Positions 27,399 through 35,851 of a stretch of DNA of 55,354 bases are shown piece after piece; position 1 is the first letter of the stretch, and every line of letters begins with the position of its first letter. The stretch covers positions 1-55,354 of the forward strand of contig JAJYAG010000022.1 of NCBI GenBank assembly GCA_021779665.1. The letters are read 5' to 3'. The stretch comes from Bacteroidota bacterium. Lineage in GTDB: Bacteria; Bacteroidota; Bacteroidia; Bacteroidales; JAAUTT01. The translations under genes and the position numbers were made by a program. The notes below the pieces were generated by a model. The model was not told where the DNA came from and made no database searches. It worked only from the letters and a program-made list of their open reading frames with translations.

Positions 27399-28433
27399 CT
27401 AAATTTCATCCAGATTCAAACCTACAGAGAAGTGGTTTGAGGCACCGGCAAGGTGGTAGGAGGCCCGGCCATATTCGATATTAAACCTGGAGATTTTGAT
27501 TCCACAGCCAAATGAAAAACCAACCATCCCGGCTTTGGAAGTGACTGCCATCTCTTTTCGCCGTTGATAATTATAGCCAGCACGCAGATAAAAATTGCGC
27601 GAAGGATTAAATTCAACACCTACAATGATATGCCGCATAAACTGATCGCCCAGTTTATCAATTTTACTTTTTTCGGTATCTCCTGCGTAAACGTCGTTTT
27701 TGGTCTCCTCCTTAATTACGTAAGTTAAATCGGGTTTCTGCAGCTGATGCGCAGTTAAGGAAAAAGCAAAAGGAGCATAGCGGAGTTTTTGTGTAATTCC
27801 TGCAACAATCTCGAAAGGTACAGGTTCGAAGTTGGTCCCGTAATAAGGTTTTATCTGCGAACCAATATTTCTTAAAACAAGCCCCGCCGAAAAAAGCTTT
27901 TCGGGATTATAATAGTTAACCCCTGCATCAAATACCAGACCTATGGATGTGTACACCTCATAAACCGAAATGATAGGTTTGACATTTATTCCTACAGTCC
28001 ATAAACTATCAATTTTTCGGGAATAATACAGGTTAAAAGCGTAATCGGCTGCGCTGAATGTTCCTGTTTTAATACCGGAAGTATTGGCTGCATCAAAGCT
28101 TCCGTAGTTCATATAATGAATTCCAAATGCAATGTTCTGGTTTTCTTTATAACGACCGGCAAGGGAGAAATAACCATAATTAATGTCGGCGAAATAATTA
28201 ACATAATTCAGCACTGCCCGGTGATGCATTCCGCTGCTCAAAAGGGCCGGATTATGAAAAGGCATGGACAGATCTGAACTGTCGGGTATGGAAACATTTT
28301 TGCCACCAAGAGCAGCAACGCGCGGTGAATTTGTAAGATTCAGGAAAGCATAGGTTTGGCGGCCGCCAATCTGAGCATAGCTGTTGACGTATACAAGTAA
28401 TATTAAAGTTGCAACTATGCCCGTTCGAAACAT
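27399..28433 (-). CDS. porQ: Type IX secretion system protein PorQ
   Basis: The 344-residue protein has a signal peptide (about 1-20, LLVYVNSYA) followed at once by IGGRQTYAFLNLTNSPRVAA LGG-type sequence, the hallmark start of PorQ. The rest is a PorV/PorQ-like outer-membrane beta-barrel with repeated aromatic strands. In the type IX secretion system PorQ is part of the attachment complex that anchors cargo at the cell surface. This supports Bacteroidota identity and predicts cargo with C-terminal sorting domains. No other T9SS gene is adjacent, as is usual since these genes are scattered. Confidence 0.88.
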   Translation of the reverse strand: MFRTGIVATLILLVYVNSYAQIGGRQTYAFLNLTNSPRVAALGGKNVSIPDSSDLSMPFHNPALLSSGMHHRAVLNYVNYFADINYGYFSLAGRYKENQNIAFGIHYMNYGSFDAANTSGIKTGTFSAADYAFNLYYSRKIDSLWTVGINVKPIISVYEVYTSIGLVFDAGVNYYNPEKLFSAGLVLRNIGSQIKPYYGTNFEPVPFEIVAGITQKLRYAPFAFSLTAHQLQKPDLTYVIKEETKNDVYAGDTEKSKIDKLGDQFMRHIIVGVEFNPSRNFYLRAGYNYQRRKEMAVTSKAGMVGFSFGCGIKISRFNIEYGRASYHLAGASNHFSVGLNLDEI

Positions 28434-28509
28434 AACGTTATTTTTTATTCTCCTAAATACGATTTATGCTTACGCGTGATCATTAAACTAAAGCAATTAA
28501 CAGTTCTGT

Positions 28510-28592
28510 AATCCCGAAAGGGATTAAATGTGAATAGCCCCGCATGTAATGCGGGGTCAGAAAAATAAAACCGCAACAACCACAAAGTGGTT
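28510..28592. repeat. REP-like hairpin cluster, left of RAYT
   Basis: Three hairpins occur in order: AATCCCGAAAGGGATT (28510-28525), CCCCGCAT-GTAA-ATGCGGGG (28538-28556, overlapping at the loop) and AACCACAAAGTGGTT (28578-28592). The linker between the first two reads AAATGTGAATAGC. The same arrangement appears inverted on the other side of the transposase gene. Confidence 0.85.
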
Positions 28593-28598
28593 GAATGT

Positions 28599-29045
28599 CT
28601 ACAAGAGATATTTTTCTTGAAACTCTATTCCATGCTCATTAAGTAAATCAATTAACTCTTCCTTAAAAGATTTTATACTGTGATGTGCCTCCTGATTTTT
28701 TATATATTCTATCAATCCGGTCTTTTCCTTATAAGCATAAGTAAAAGCTGAATATCCTTCCTGCCATCCTGAAAACCCGTGAAAAAGATTTTTATTCTTT
28801 ATATACTCGGTAGAAGCTAACTTAATATCCTTTACCAGAGATGCCAAGGATACTGCTGGATGTACATGGGTTAGAATATGTATATGATCTGCAACTCCTC
28901 CAATCCGGTATAGGTGACACTTTTTATCGTTCAAAATCCCCCAGATATATTTAAATATCTCTTCGCGGTTATTTGAGTGAAGTGATGGTTCCCTTCTTCG
29001 GGTACTGTATACAATTTGATATAGGATTTGAGTAAAGGTGCTCAT
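28599..29045 (-). CDS. REP-associated tyrosine transposase (IS200-like Y1, RAYT)
   Basis: The 148-residue protein belongs to the Y1 HUH transposase superfamily. It has the HUH motif in GGVADHIHILTHVHP, the N-terminal strand TFTQILYQIVYSTRRREPSL, and the helix with the nucleophilic tyrosine in TGLIEYIKNQEAHH. These single-domain proteins nick and join single-stranded DNA at REP hairpins. It is flanked by inverted REP-like hairpin clusters (28510-28592 and 29056-29141), which supports the RAYT class rather than a classical IS200 with its own terminal hairpins. All key motifs appear intact. Confidence 0.93.
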   Translation of the reverse strand: MSTFTQILYQIVYSTRRREPSLHSNNREEIFKYIWGILNDKKCHLYRIGGVADHIHILTHVHPAVSLASLVKDIKLASTEYIKNKNLFHGFSGWQEGYSAFTYAYKEKTGLIEYIKNQEAHHSIKSFKEELIDLLNEHGIEFQEKYLL

Positions 29046-29055
29046 CTTTATTTAT

Positions 29056-29141
29056 ATTCAACCCTGTCCGGGTTGTATTTTACTCCCATTCTATCCCACT
29101 GGTTTCACCAGTGGCTATTCATATTTAATCCTTTCAGGATT
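29056..29141. repeat. REP-like hairpin cluster, right of RAYT (inverted)
   Basis: Read on the minus strand, this holds AATCCTGAAAGGATT, then AAATATGAATAGCC, then a CCACTGGTGAAACCAGTGG hairpin, then AACCCGGACAGGGTT, in the same order as the left cluster reads on the plus strand. The clusters thus face each other across the transposase gene. The middle stem has different bases in each arm but keeps its pairing. Confidence 0.85.
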
Positions 29142-29174
29142 GTCAAATATATGTAAAACTAACAATTTACTAAT

Positions 29175-30263
29175 TTATTTTCCTTTATCAGTCTCGGTAA
29201 GAATACCGATAAACTTTTGGCCAGAGCTCCTGACCCATTCCGGGAACACTTCCGACTTTTTATATTTGGTCATCAGATCGAGTAAAAGATCAAGATTGAA
29301 AACGAAATCGAAAACTCCTGCTCCTGCCCTGTTGGCATCAAAAGCATTGCAGTTCTGCTCGAAATGGTTACCGGTTGGAACCATCATCAATGGTTTTTGC
29401 ATGTAATATGCTTCGCAAACCGACTCAAACCCGGCAGTGCTCGAAAAGGCAGAGCAATCCTTCATATAATTCAGGAACTTAACATCGTTTATTTTATGGA
29501 AATACAGGTTTGGCTGCACTTCCAGATCCTCAGGAGCATCTTTTTTATCCCAGAAGAAGTGTACTTCCTTTTCGGGATGTTTTTTATGCCAAGCGATAAT
29601 TTCTTCGGCATAGCCGGTATTTAGCATGTATCCCAATATATATCCTTTATCGGAAGTCTGCATTTCTATCACCTCCTGCCTCAAAAGTGGAGGAACAACA
29701 CATATTTTCTTTTTGGGGATATCAGGCATCTCAACAAACGATAGTGCCAAAAATTTACGTGCTCTGAAGGAGGTGAGCCGGGTATTGAAATTCAGCAGAA
29801 ACCTGTCGAAATGTTTTCCTTTAGGAAATACAAACTCAGGGTGCAAAAGCAGATACTGGTGACCAATACAATAATAAGGCACACCGGGATTCAAAAAAAG
29901 GTATGTAAAGCCTGCAAGCAGCTCGTAATAGTTAATTACAACATCGGCACGGGTTTCCTTAATACGGTTTGCAATGAAACGCATACTGCGGGTGAAAGTG
30001 CCGAATTTTCGCAGGTTATAGAATACAGAACGGAAAAGCAGGAGGCTTTTGTTATCCTTACTCATCACAAAATTAGGACTCTCATACGATTTGATGTCAC
30101 ATTTTATCCTGTTGTAGAAAAAAGCAGGAATTTCACGACGTGGACTCTTTCCAACGAGAACTTCCACTACTTCGTGACCATTACGGATAAGAATATCCTG
30201 AAGCGAAATTGCCTGAGTCATATGACCTCTTCCTTCGCCCTGCACTATAAACAGAAACCGCAT
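29175..30263 (-). CDS. GT-B fold glycosyltransferase (MurG/GT28-like)
   Basis: The 362-residue protein starts RFLFIVQGEGRGHMTQA, a glycine-rich acceptor-side loop like that of MurG- and UGT-type transferases, and ends with SSTAGFESVCEAYYMQKPLM followed by MVPTGNHFEQNCNA, the nucleotide-sugar binding loop of GT-B enzymes. It is cytoplasmic with no signal peptide. It transfers a sugar from a nucleotide donor to an unknown, perhaps lipid, acceptor. It is 56 bases downstream of the HAMP-GAF protein on the same strand. Confidence 0.82.
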   Translation of the reverse strand: MRFLFIVQGEGRGHMTQAISLQDILIRNGHEVVEVLVGKSPRREIPAFFYNRIKCDIKSYESPNFVMSKDNKSLLLFRSVFYNLRKFGTFTRSMRFIANRIKETRADVVINYYELLAGFTYLFLNPGVPYYCIGHQYLLLHPEFVFPKGKHFDRFLLNFNTRLTSFRARKFLALSFVEMPDIPKKKICVVPPLLRQEVIEMQTSDKGYILGYMLNTGYAEEIIAWHKKHPEKEVHFFWDKKDAPEDLEVQPNLYFHKINDVKFLNYMKDCSAFSSTAGFESVCEAYYMQKPLMMVPTGNHFEQNCNAFDANRAGAGVFDFVFNLDLLLDLMTKYKKSEVFPEWVRSSGQKFIGILTETDKGK

Positions 30264-30319
30264 AGATAAAACAACTTATTTTTTTGACAATTAATAAATG
30301 AATATACAGCAGACGATTA

Positions 30320-31966
30320 CTACATGTTTTTCTTTTGCAGCATTTCAATTTTTTGCTGCATCTCTATTTCACGGCGAGCACTCTGCTCCTGCGTGGCTCT
30401 CAATTCTTCCATATTCTGCCGCATTTCTTCTTCACGGGTTGCAAGCTCTTCAGCCTGAATTTTGGATTGCTCCAAAAGTCTGGCAGTTTGCATGTTGAAT
30501 CGAACCGTTGACAGCGTTGAGGCAATTGTTTCAGCTATTTTTTCAACAAACATAATCTGAAAAGGTTGCAACTCATCAAATGCTGCCAGCTCAAATACTC
30601 CAAACAATTCGTCGTTCATAATCATGGGAACAAGCAGCAAACAACGTGGATTTGCATCGCCCAACCCAGAGGTGATGCGAATATAATTATCGGGAACATC
30701 GGTCAGGTAAATGGTTTCACGTTCCAACGCACAACGCCCTACAAGACCTTCGCTCATTCCGAGCCTTTTGTTTATAAATTTCTGTCGGTTATAAGCATAA
30801 CAAGCTACAAGGTCGAGACAGGCATTGCCCATTTCATCTTCGCCAACTACAAAAATACCTCCCTGATTTGCCCCAAGGTATTCGACAAGATTACTCACAA
30901 TGTTATAAGACAGTACATCAAGTTTGTCATTGTCCTTGCGTAAGATATCGCCAAATTTAGCAAGACCGGCAGTAGCCCAATTGCGCTGCTCATCCTCGAT
31001 TTTACGTTTCTGATCTTCTTCAGCAGCAGCTTTCAGGTCGTCGCGCATTTGCAAAAGCGAGTTACCAAGCACATCGTCTTTGCTGGCCGGTTTAAAAGCG
31101 GTATTATAATTCCCCCGACCAATTTCAAGTGCAAAGTTCGAAATAGATTTCAATCCTGCCACCAGTGAATTTAATGCCCTGGACATTTCTCCAATTTCGT
31201 CGGCACGTTCTATCATGGGTTTATTGGGAAGGACACCCCTGCTCATCATCAGCAAGGTTCCTTTCATGGAGTTAATGGGAATAACCAGGGACCGCACTGT
31301 TAAAAAGGCGACCACCAGTGAAACAAATACAAGCAGAAGGCTGGTGTAAAGAATAAAGTTCTTGAGCCTTGTGAGCTGACTTTCCATGGAAGTACGTGCA
31401 CCATCGGCCTGAGCTTTCTGGCTTTTTATAAGCTCGTTGAGACTTGTAAGGGCTTTGCCGGTTAACATCACTATTTCACCCTTGTCCGAAACCATGGGAA
31501 TTACATCGAACATCACATTCGGATCGTTGTATTTATCGATGCTGTTTAGTTTGTCAATAATAATATGGTGGCGTGCAAATAAAGTATCGCGAATAAAAAA
31601 GCTAATGGAGCGAAACGCCTGCTGATCTTTTGGGTTCCAGTGATCGGAGAGCAGCGATAAAGATTGAATTAATGCCGGTAAGGTTTCATTGTGCATTTGT
31701 TTCAGAAGCTGTTTATCGGGAGTATCGGCCACCTTGTCCACAAAAACCCAGCTCTTGATAAGGGCCTGGGAACTGTTAACAAGATCGTGAAGCTTTACAA
31801 GCTGAGCTTCCGAGGGTTGATAAACTTCGCTTATGTTTTTGTTAAGTTCGCGGCTATCGTTAAGTACATTGGTAATTAAAACTGCATTTATAACAAGTGC
31901 AGCGGTAAGAATACCAAAACCAAGACCAATCTTGGCCGATATTCTGAAAGAAATTTTTTTCTTCAT
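30320..31966 (-). CDS. Membrane HAMP-GAF protein with coiled-coil C-terminus, no output domain
   Basis: The 548-residue protein has membrane helix 1 (about 12-34), a periplasmic four-helix-bundle-like sensor (about 35-200), membrane helix 2 (about 203-226), a HAMP linker (about 226-280, PINSMKGTLLMMSRG), a second coiled segment, a GAF domain (about 340-485, with YLGANQGGIFVVGEDEMG and LLLVPMIMNDELFGVFELAA) and a terminal coiled coil of about 60 residues (EEMRQNMEELRATQEQSARR). The architecture matches sensor histidine kinases or chemoreceptors, but no HisKA/HATPase, PP2C, GGDEF or methyl-accepting signalling domain is present. It may pass signal by protein contact. Confidence 0.85.
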   Translation of the reverse strand: MKKKISFRISAKIGLGFGILTAALVINAVLITNVLNDSRELNKNISEVYQPSEAQLVKLHDLVNSSQALIKSWVFVDKVADTPDKQLLKQMHNETLPALIQSLSLLSDHWNPKDQQAFRSISFFIRDTLFARHHIIIDKLNSIDKYNDPNVMFDVIPMVSDKGEIVMLTGKALTSLNELIKSQKAQADGARTSMESQLTRLKNFILYTSLLLVFVSLVVAFLTVRSLVIPINSMKGTLLMMSRGVLPNKPMIERADEIGEMSRALNSLVAGLKSISNFALEIGRGNYNTAFKPASKDDVLGNSLLQMRDDLKAAAEEDQKRKIEDEQRNWATAGLAKFGDILRKDNDKLDVLSYNIVSNLVEYLGANQGGIFVVGEDEMGNACLDLVACYAYNRQKFINKRLGMSEGLVGRCALERETIYLTDVPDNYIRITSGLGDANPRCLLLVPMIMNDELFGVFELAAFDELQPFQIMFVEKIAETIASTLSTVRFNMQTARLLEQSKIQAEELATREEEMRQNMEELRATQEQSARREIEMQQKIEMLQKKNM

Positions 31967-31989
31967 GGCTCCATGAATAATGTATAATT

Positions 31990-31997
31990 CAAATTTA
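31990..31997 (-). promoter_or_regulatory. Candidate -7 element for HAMP-GAF gene
   Basis: The minus strand reads TAAATTTG (TAnnTTTG), 24-31 bases before the start codon. No convincing -33 TTG was found. Confidence 0.3.
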
Positions 31998-32165
31998 ACT
32001 TATTATTCGAATATTTTTGAATGAAGGCTGAATTTTGTACGAAAGCACTATTCCACGGTTACACCCATCTATAAAGTTATTTTCACCAGTGTTTATATTT
32101 TATGTTGACTATGGTCCAATTGCTATCTACTATTTTGCGATATTTGGCGAAATTTTTATAAGAGA

Positions 32166-33338
32166 ATGACTTACAATTTCGACGAAATAATATCCCGCGA
32201 AGGTACCGACTCGCTCAAATACGACGCCCGTAAAAGATATTTTGGTGCAGATGATGTTTTGCCCATGTGGGTTGCCGATATGGATTTCCGTACGCCCGAT
32301 TTTATTGTTAATGCAATGAAAAAGCGCATGGAACATGAAATTTTCGGCTACACACTCAAACCCGACAGCCTATATGAGGCAGTGATCGGTTGGATGTACC
32401 GGCGCCATGGCTGGAAAGTGGAAAAGGACTGGATACTGTTTACTCCTGGCGTGGTTCCTACTTTCAATATGTGTATCCAGGCGTACTCAGCGCCGGGAGA
32501 TAAGGTTGTTTTGCAGTCGCCGGTTTATTATCCCTTTTTCTGGGGTGTTGAACTTAACAAGCGCGTGATGCTCAATAATCAGCTTGTGCGCACCGGCAAC
32601 CGATACGAAATGGATTTGGACGATCTGAAAAAGAAAATTGACTCAGATACCAAAGCCATGTTGTTCTGCAGTCCGCATAACCCGGTGGGCAGGGTGTGGA
32701 GTAAAAAAGAACTGATGGAACTTGCAGAAATCTGCAACAAAAACAACATAGTAATGATTTCGGATGAGATCCACTCCGATCTTATTTTTGATGGCTACAA
32801 CCATATTCCCTATGCTATGCTGGGCAAGGAAATGGAACAAAACAGCATTACCACCATTGCTCCCAGCAAGACTTTCAATGTGGCCGGTCTGGCTACTTCG
32901 GCAGTGATTATACCAAATCCTGCCCTCAGGCAAAAGTTTGTTGATGTAGTGGAAAGCCTTCATATAGCCGGTGGTAATATTTTCGGATCTGTTGCGATGG
33001 AAGCTGCTTATACGCATGGTGATGAATGGTTAAAACAGGCTTTGACTTATATCGAAGGCAATGTAAATTATCTTGAAGAATTTGTTGCACAGAACCTCCC
33101 TCAGGTAAAGGTTATTCGCCCTGAAGGCACCTATATGGCGTGGCTCGATTTAGCAGGTTTGAAGTTAAGTGACCCCGAGCTGAAAAAATTTATGATCGAA
33201 AAAGCGAAGCTTGGCTTTAACCATGGACCGACATTTGGTCCTGGCGGCGAAGGCTTCCAGCGGATAAACCTGGGCTGCCCCCGGGAAATAGTAAAAGAAG
33301 GGTTGAGGAGACTGAAGGAAGGGATTGAAGGTAATTAA
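32166..33338 (+). CDS. MalY/PatB-family PLP-dependent aminotransferase or C-S lyase
   Basis: The 390-residue fold-type I PLP enzyme carries the PLP lysine Lys235 in IAPSKTFNVAGLATS, with Asn172 (SPHNPVGRVW) and Asp200 (ISDEIHSDLIF) in the expected positions. The N-terminus YNFDEIISREGTDSLKYD and PMWVADMDFRTP is diagnostic of the MalY/PatB group, whose members act as cystathionine beta-lyases or aminotransferases. It is cytoplasmic and monocistronic, facing away from the HAMP-GAF gene. Confidence 0.92.
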   Translation: MTYNFDEIISREGTDSLKYDARKRYFGADDVLPMWVADMDFRTPDFIVNAMKKRMEHEIFGYTLKPDSLYEAVIGWMYRRHGWKVEKDWILFTPGVVPTFNMCIQAYSAPGDKVVLQSPVYYPFFWGVELNKRVMLNNQLVRTGNRYEMDLDDLKKKIDSDTKAMLFCSPHNPVGRVWSKKELMELAEICNKNNIVMISDEIHSDLIFDGYNHIPYAMLGKEMEQNSITTIAPSKTFNVAGLATSAVIIPNPALRQKFVDVVESLHIAGGNIFGSVAMEAAYTHGDEWLKQALTYIEGNVNYLEEFVAQNLPQVKVIRPEGTYMAWLDLAGLKLSDPELKKFMIEKAKLGFNHGPTFGPGGEGFQRINLGCPREIVKEGLRRLKEGIEGN

Positions 33339-33378
33339 CAATCTACTAAAAGAACCTTTACCACTTATCTTTGAGTAT

Positions 33379-33463
33379 TAACATTTCTATGTTATGAAGT
33401 TTTACATAACTATGTTACTCAGTGTTACATAAGTATGTTATTGAATGGAACATATATGTATTT
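33379..33463. repeat. Array of dyads with 23-bp period
   Basis: TAACATTTCTATGTTA (33379-33394), TTACATAACTATGTTA (33402-33417) and TTACATAAGTATGTTA (33425-33440) are imperfect palindromes separated by 7-base spacers. A fourth, weaker unit, GAACATATATGTATTT, follows at 33448-33463. Centres are 23, 23 and 22 bases apart. The array is downstream of malY-like and downstream of the convergent uroD-like gene, so it is not upstream of a gene. Confidence 0.7.
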
Positions 33464-33492
33464 ACATCTTTTAGAACTATTTAAAAAGAGAT

Positions 33493-33690
33493 GGGATCAG
33501 TGGGAGAAACCAATAGTCCACCGCTACGCGGCTTAAAAGAATTCAATCATGAAAATTTTGCTACAAAGAGATCACCGCTACGCGGCTGCTGAGCTGCAGA
33601 GCAGCAAACTATTTGTAGATATTCAGTTATGAAAACCTTTTTAGCCGCATCGCGGCGACCTATCTCTTTTCAGGAATTCCGACTGACCCC
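33493..33690. mobile_element. MITE/BIME-like palindromic element
   Basis: Ends are inverted repeats: GGGATCAGTGGGA (33493-33505) and, on the other strand, GGGGTCAGTCGGAA (33677-33690). Inside, CCGCTACGCGG occurs at 33521-33531 and 33575-33585, and the related GCCGCATCGCGGC at 33644-33656 in inverted context. The flanking GCGGCTTAAAAG ... CTACAAA segments also recur in inverse. There is no coding capacity, so it looks like a pair of inverted REP-type units. Confidence 0.6.
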
Positions 33691-33711
33691 AAGAGATGTT
33701 CACCTTATATT

Positions 33712-34731
33712 TTATACCGATTGTATCATTGCCATATAATTCTCCACAGGAATATAACCCGGAATGCTGTTGCCTGAGCCCAGGGCATAACCTTTGCAAC
33801 CTGTTTGTGTTAGCAGGGCTTTAGCCCTTTTTGCGATCTCGTAAGGACTTCGCCGGGCCAGGAAATCAATATCAATCCCACCCAAAATGGCAATGCGGCT
33901 TCCCCATTCCTCATAGGCCTGCTCCACCGGTAAAATACCGTCTTCGTAAGAGTGCTTTGCATCATATTTCAGGTCGTCAATAATTTCGTCCATAATGGCT
34001 GCAAGATTTCCGCACGAATGGAGGATTGCAGGTTTTTGCCGGTTGTGAATTGCTTCCACCATCCTTTTGTGCCAGGGGAAAACAAATTTCCGGAGTGTAT
34101 CGGGGTCAAACATTGTCTGGGTTTTGAACCCCCAGTCGTCGTTTACAATCAATGCCCCAACTGGATCAATCTGAGAACATTTTTCATAAAACCTCAGTAA
34201 ACGGGAACCTACAGAGTCGAAAACATCCTTTACAAGATCTTCGTCTTCAAAAAACATAAAACAAAGATTTTCAAACCCCACCAGGTTAATCACATTTTCG
34301 AGCAAACCCCCGGGACCCGGCACAATGAACTTCATTTTTGGCCTCAGGTTCCGCTCTAACCTTTCGAAAATACCATAGTCTCCTTTTTCAGGATCCGGCC
34401 AGGAGTATGCTTCGAAGGTTTCGCAGCTTGTTATTACGCTGCCTTCGTTTTGTGATGTAGTGGCTTTGGTATCGTGAGCGGCAGTTTGGAACCTGAGATC
34501 GCTGAAATATCGTGCAGGAATGGTTGCATAGTCGTATCCGGCATTGATAAAAGCTTCGATTACAATCTTAACCTGCTCATCTCTTTCTTCTACGGCTGAA
34601 TAATCCTTTCCGGTAAGCACTGAAAACAGTCCGCCATTCATAAAATATTCAAAAAGTACCGGCCGGTCAGGTTTCTCGCGGCACAGTACTTTTAATAATT
34701 GTCCAAAATCGGGATCGTATTTTAGGTTCAC
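33712..34731 (-). CDS. Uroporphyrinogen decarboxylase-family protein (likely corrinoid/methyl-transfer type)
   Basis: The 339-residue protein starts at GTG 34731, overlapping the last base of the DUF5009 stop codon. It has the UroD TIM-barrel pattern, with ATIPARYFSDLRF, FIVPGPGGLLENVINLVG and the zinc-binding HSCGN at His238-Cys240. HxCG is the marker of the MtaA/MtbA methyltransferase-like branch, not of haem-synthesis UroD, which lacks it. Its substrate is unknown, and a link to peptidoglycan salvage is suggested only by position and tight translational coupling. It is the last gene of the leftward operon. Confidence 0.85.
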   Translation of the reverse strand: MNLKYDPDFGQLLKVLCREKPDRPVLFEYFMNGGLFSVLTGKDYSAVEERDEQVKIVIEAFINAGYDYATIPARYFSDLRFQTAAHDTKATTSQNEGSVITSCETFEAYSWPDPEKGDYGIFERLERNLRPKMKFIVPGPGGLLENVINLVGFENLCFMFFEDEDLVKDVFDSVGSRLLRFYEKCSQIDPVGALIVNDDWGFKTQTMFDPDTLRKFVFPWHKRMVEAIHNRQKPAILHSCGNLAAIMDEIIDDLKYDAKHSYEDGILPVEQAYEEWGSRIAILGGIDIDFLARRSPYEIAKRAKALLTQTGCKGYALGSGNSIPGYIPVENYMAMIQSV

Positions 34732-35840
34732 TATACTTTGATGTAAATTTTTCTTTTATGAAGAATGTAACCTATCAGCCAGAATAATATGATATGTGAA
34801 ATGGCAAACAGCAAGGAACCGTTGATATCGCCTGCCCATGACTGGAACAGGTTTTTATAGGCCCAGGTATAACCATTCAGGGTGGTGCCATCTTCTAAAG
34901 TGAACTTGATAATCCTGGAAATAATTTTAGCCCATAAGCCGGAGAGCGCAAAGATAAACAGCGGGTTCATTCCAAAAACGACAAAGAAGGAGGTCCATTT
35001 GGTATAGCCCTTCTGGTCGATGATAAGAATTAACAATCCTAAAACCAGACAGGCCAGACCGGCTGTGTAAAGCACATACGAACCTGTCCACAGGGGTTTG
35101 TTAATTGGCAGGAAGAAATTCCAGATCAGTCCGGAAGCCACTCCCAAGGCTCCCCACAACCACAATTTGAGGTGAATGGAAGTTTTTTGCGCCTCTTTTA
35201 TGAGTCCTCCGGCCAAATAACCCAGTATCACTGTTCCTATAGCTGGAAGCGTGCTGAGCAGTCCTTCCGGATCGAAGGGAATACCAAAACCCTTATAAAG
35301 ATGATTAACGCCAAGAACAGCGCTATCGAAGGGAATGGTTGCATTTCCGGGAAGACTGTAAGGCTCGTTACCTCCGAAGAACCAAAGAATTCCCCAGTAG
35401 GCAAGTAAAATAATACCAGTTATGTAGGGCAGAAATTTCCGGGGAGAAGCCAGAACAATGAGTGAACCAATTCCATAAGCCAGCGCGATGCGTTGCAGCA
35501 CGCCGAGAATGCGGAGCTTGGAATAATCGGCCAACCATTGCGGAAAAGAGTTCAGAAACAGCCCGATGGCAAAAATCAGCAGCGTTCTTCGGCCAAGACG
35601 GAGCAACGATTGCTTGTTAAGGGTTGAATCATACTTAGCAAACGAAAAAAACATGGAAACGCCTACAATAAAGAGAAAGAATGGAAAAACCAGGTCTGTA
35701 GGGGTGCAGCCATTCCACTCTGCATGGCGCAGCGGAGCATAGATATGTGCCCAGCTGCCGGGGTTGTTTACCAGGATCATCAGGGCTACAGTCATGCCCC
35801 TGAATACATCGAGCGATAGATAACGTTGTGAAGTAGTCAT
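34731..35840 (-). CDS. DUF5009 / NagX-type membrane protein, possible MurNAc transporter
   Basis: The 369-residue protein has about ten membrane helices and the family signature YLSLDVFRGMTVALMILVNN, then GCTPTDLVFPFFLFIVGVS, shared with heparan-alpha-glucosaminide N-acetyltransferase and NagX. No soluble domain is present. I recall that a DUF5009 protein beside murK and murQ in Tannerella forsythia (called MurT) was reported as an inner-membrane MurNAc transporter; the murK/murQ genes in this window make the same role attractive, but they are about 15 kb away. It could instead be an acetyltransferase. It is 11 bases after the GHL10 gene and shares one base with uroD. Confidence 0.82.
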   Translation of the reverse strand: MTTSQRYLSLDVFRGMTVALMILVNNPGSWAHIYAPLRHAEWNGCTPTDLVFPFFLFIVGVSMFFSFAKYDSTLNKQSLLRLGRRTLLIFAIGLFLNSFPQWLADYSKLRILGVLQRIALAYGIGSLIVLASPRKFLPYITGIILLAYWGILWFFGGNEPYSLPGNATIPFDSAVLGVNHLYKGFGIPFDPEGLLSTLPAIGTVILGYLAGGLIKEAQKTSIHLKLWLWGALGVASGLIWNFFLPINKPLWTGSYVLYTAGLACLVLGLLILIIDQKGYTKWTSFFVVFGMNPLFIFALSGLWAKIISRIIKFTLEDGTTLNGYTWAYKNLFQSWAGDINGSLLFAISHIILFWLIGYILHKRKIYIKV

Positions 35841-35851
35841 TTCTGTGAGTT

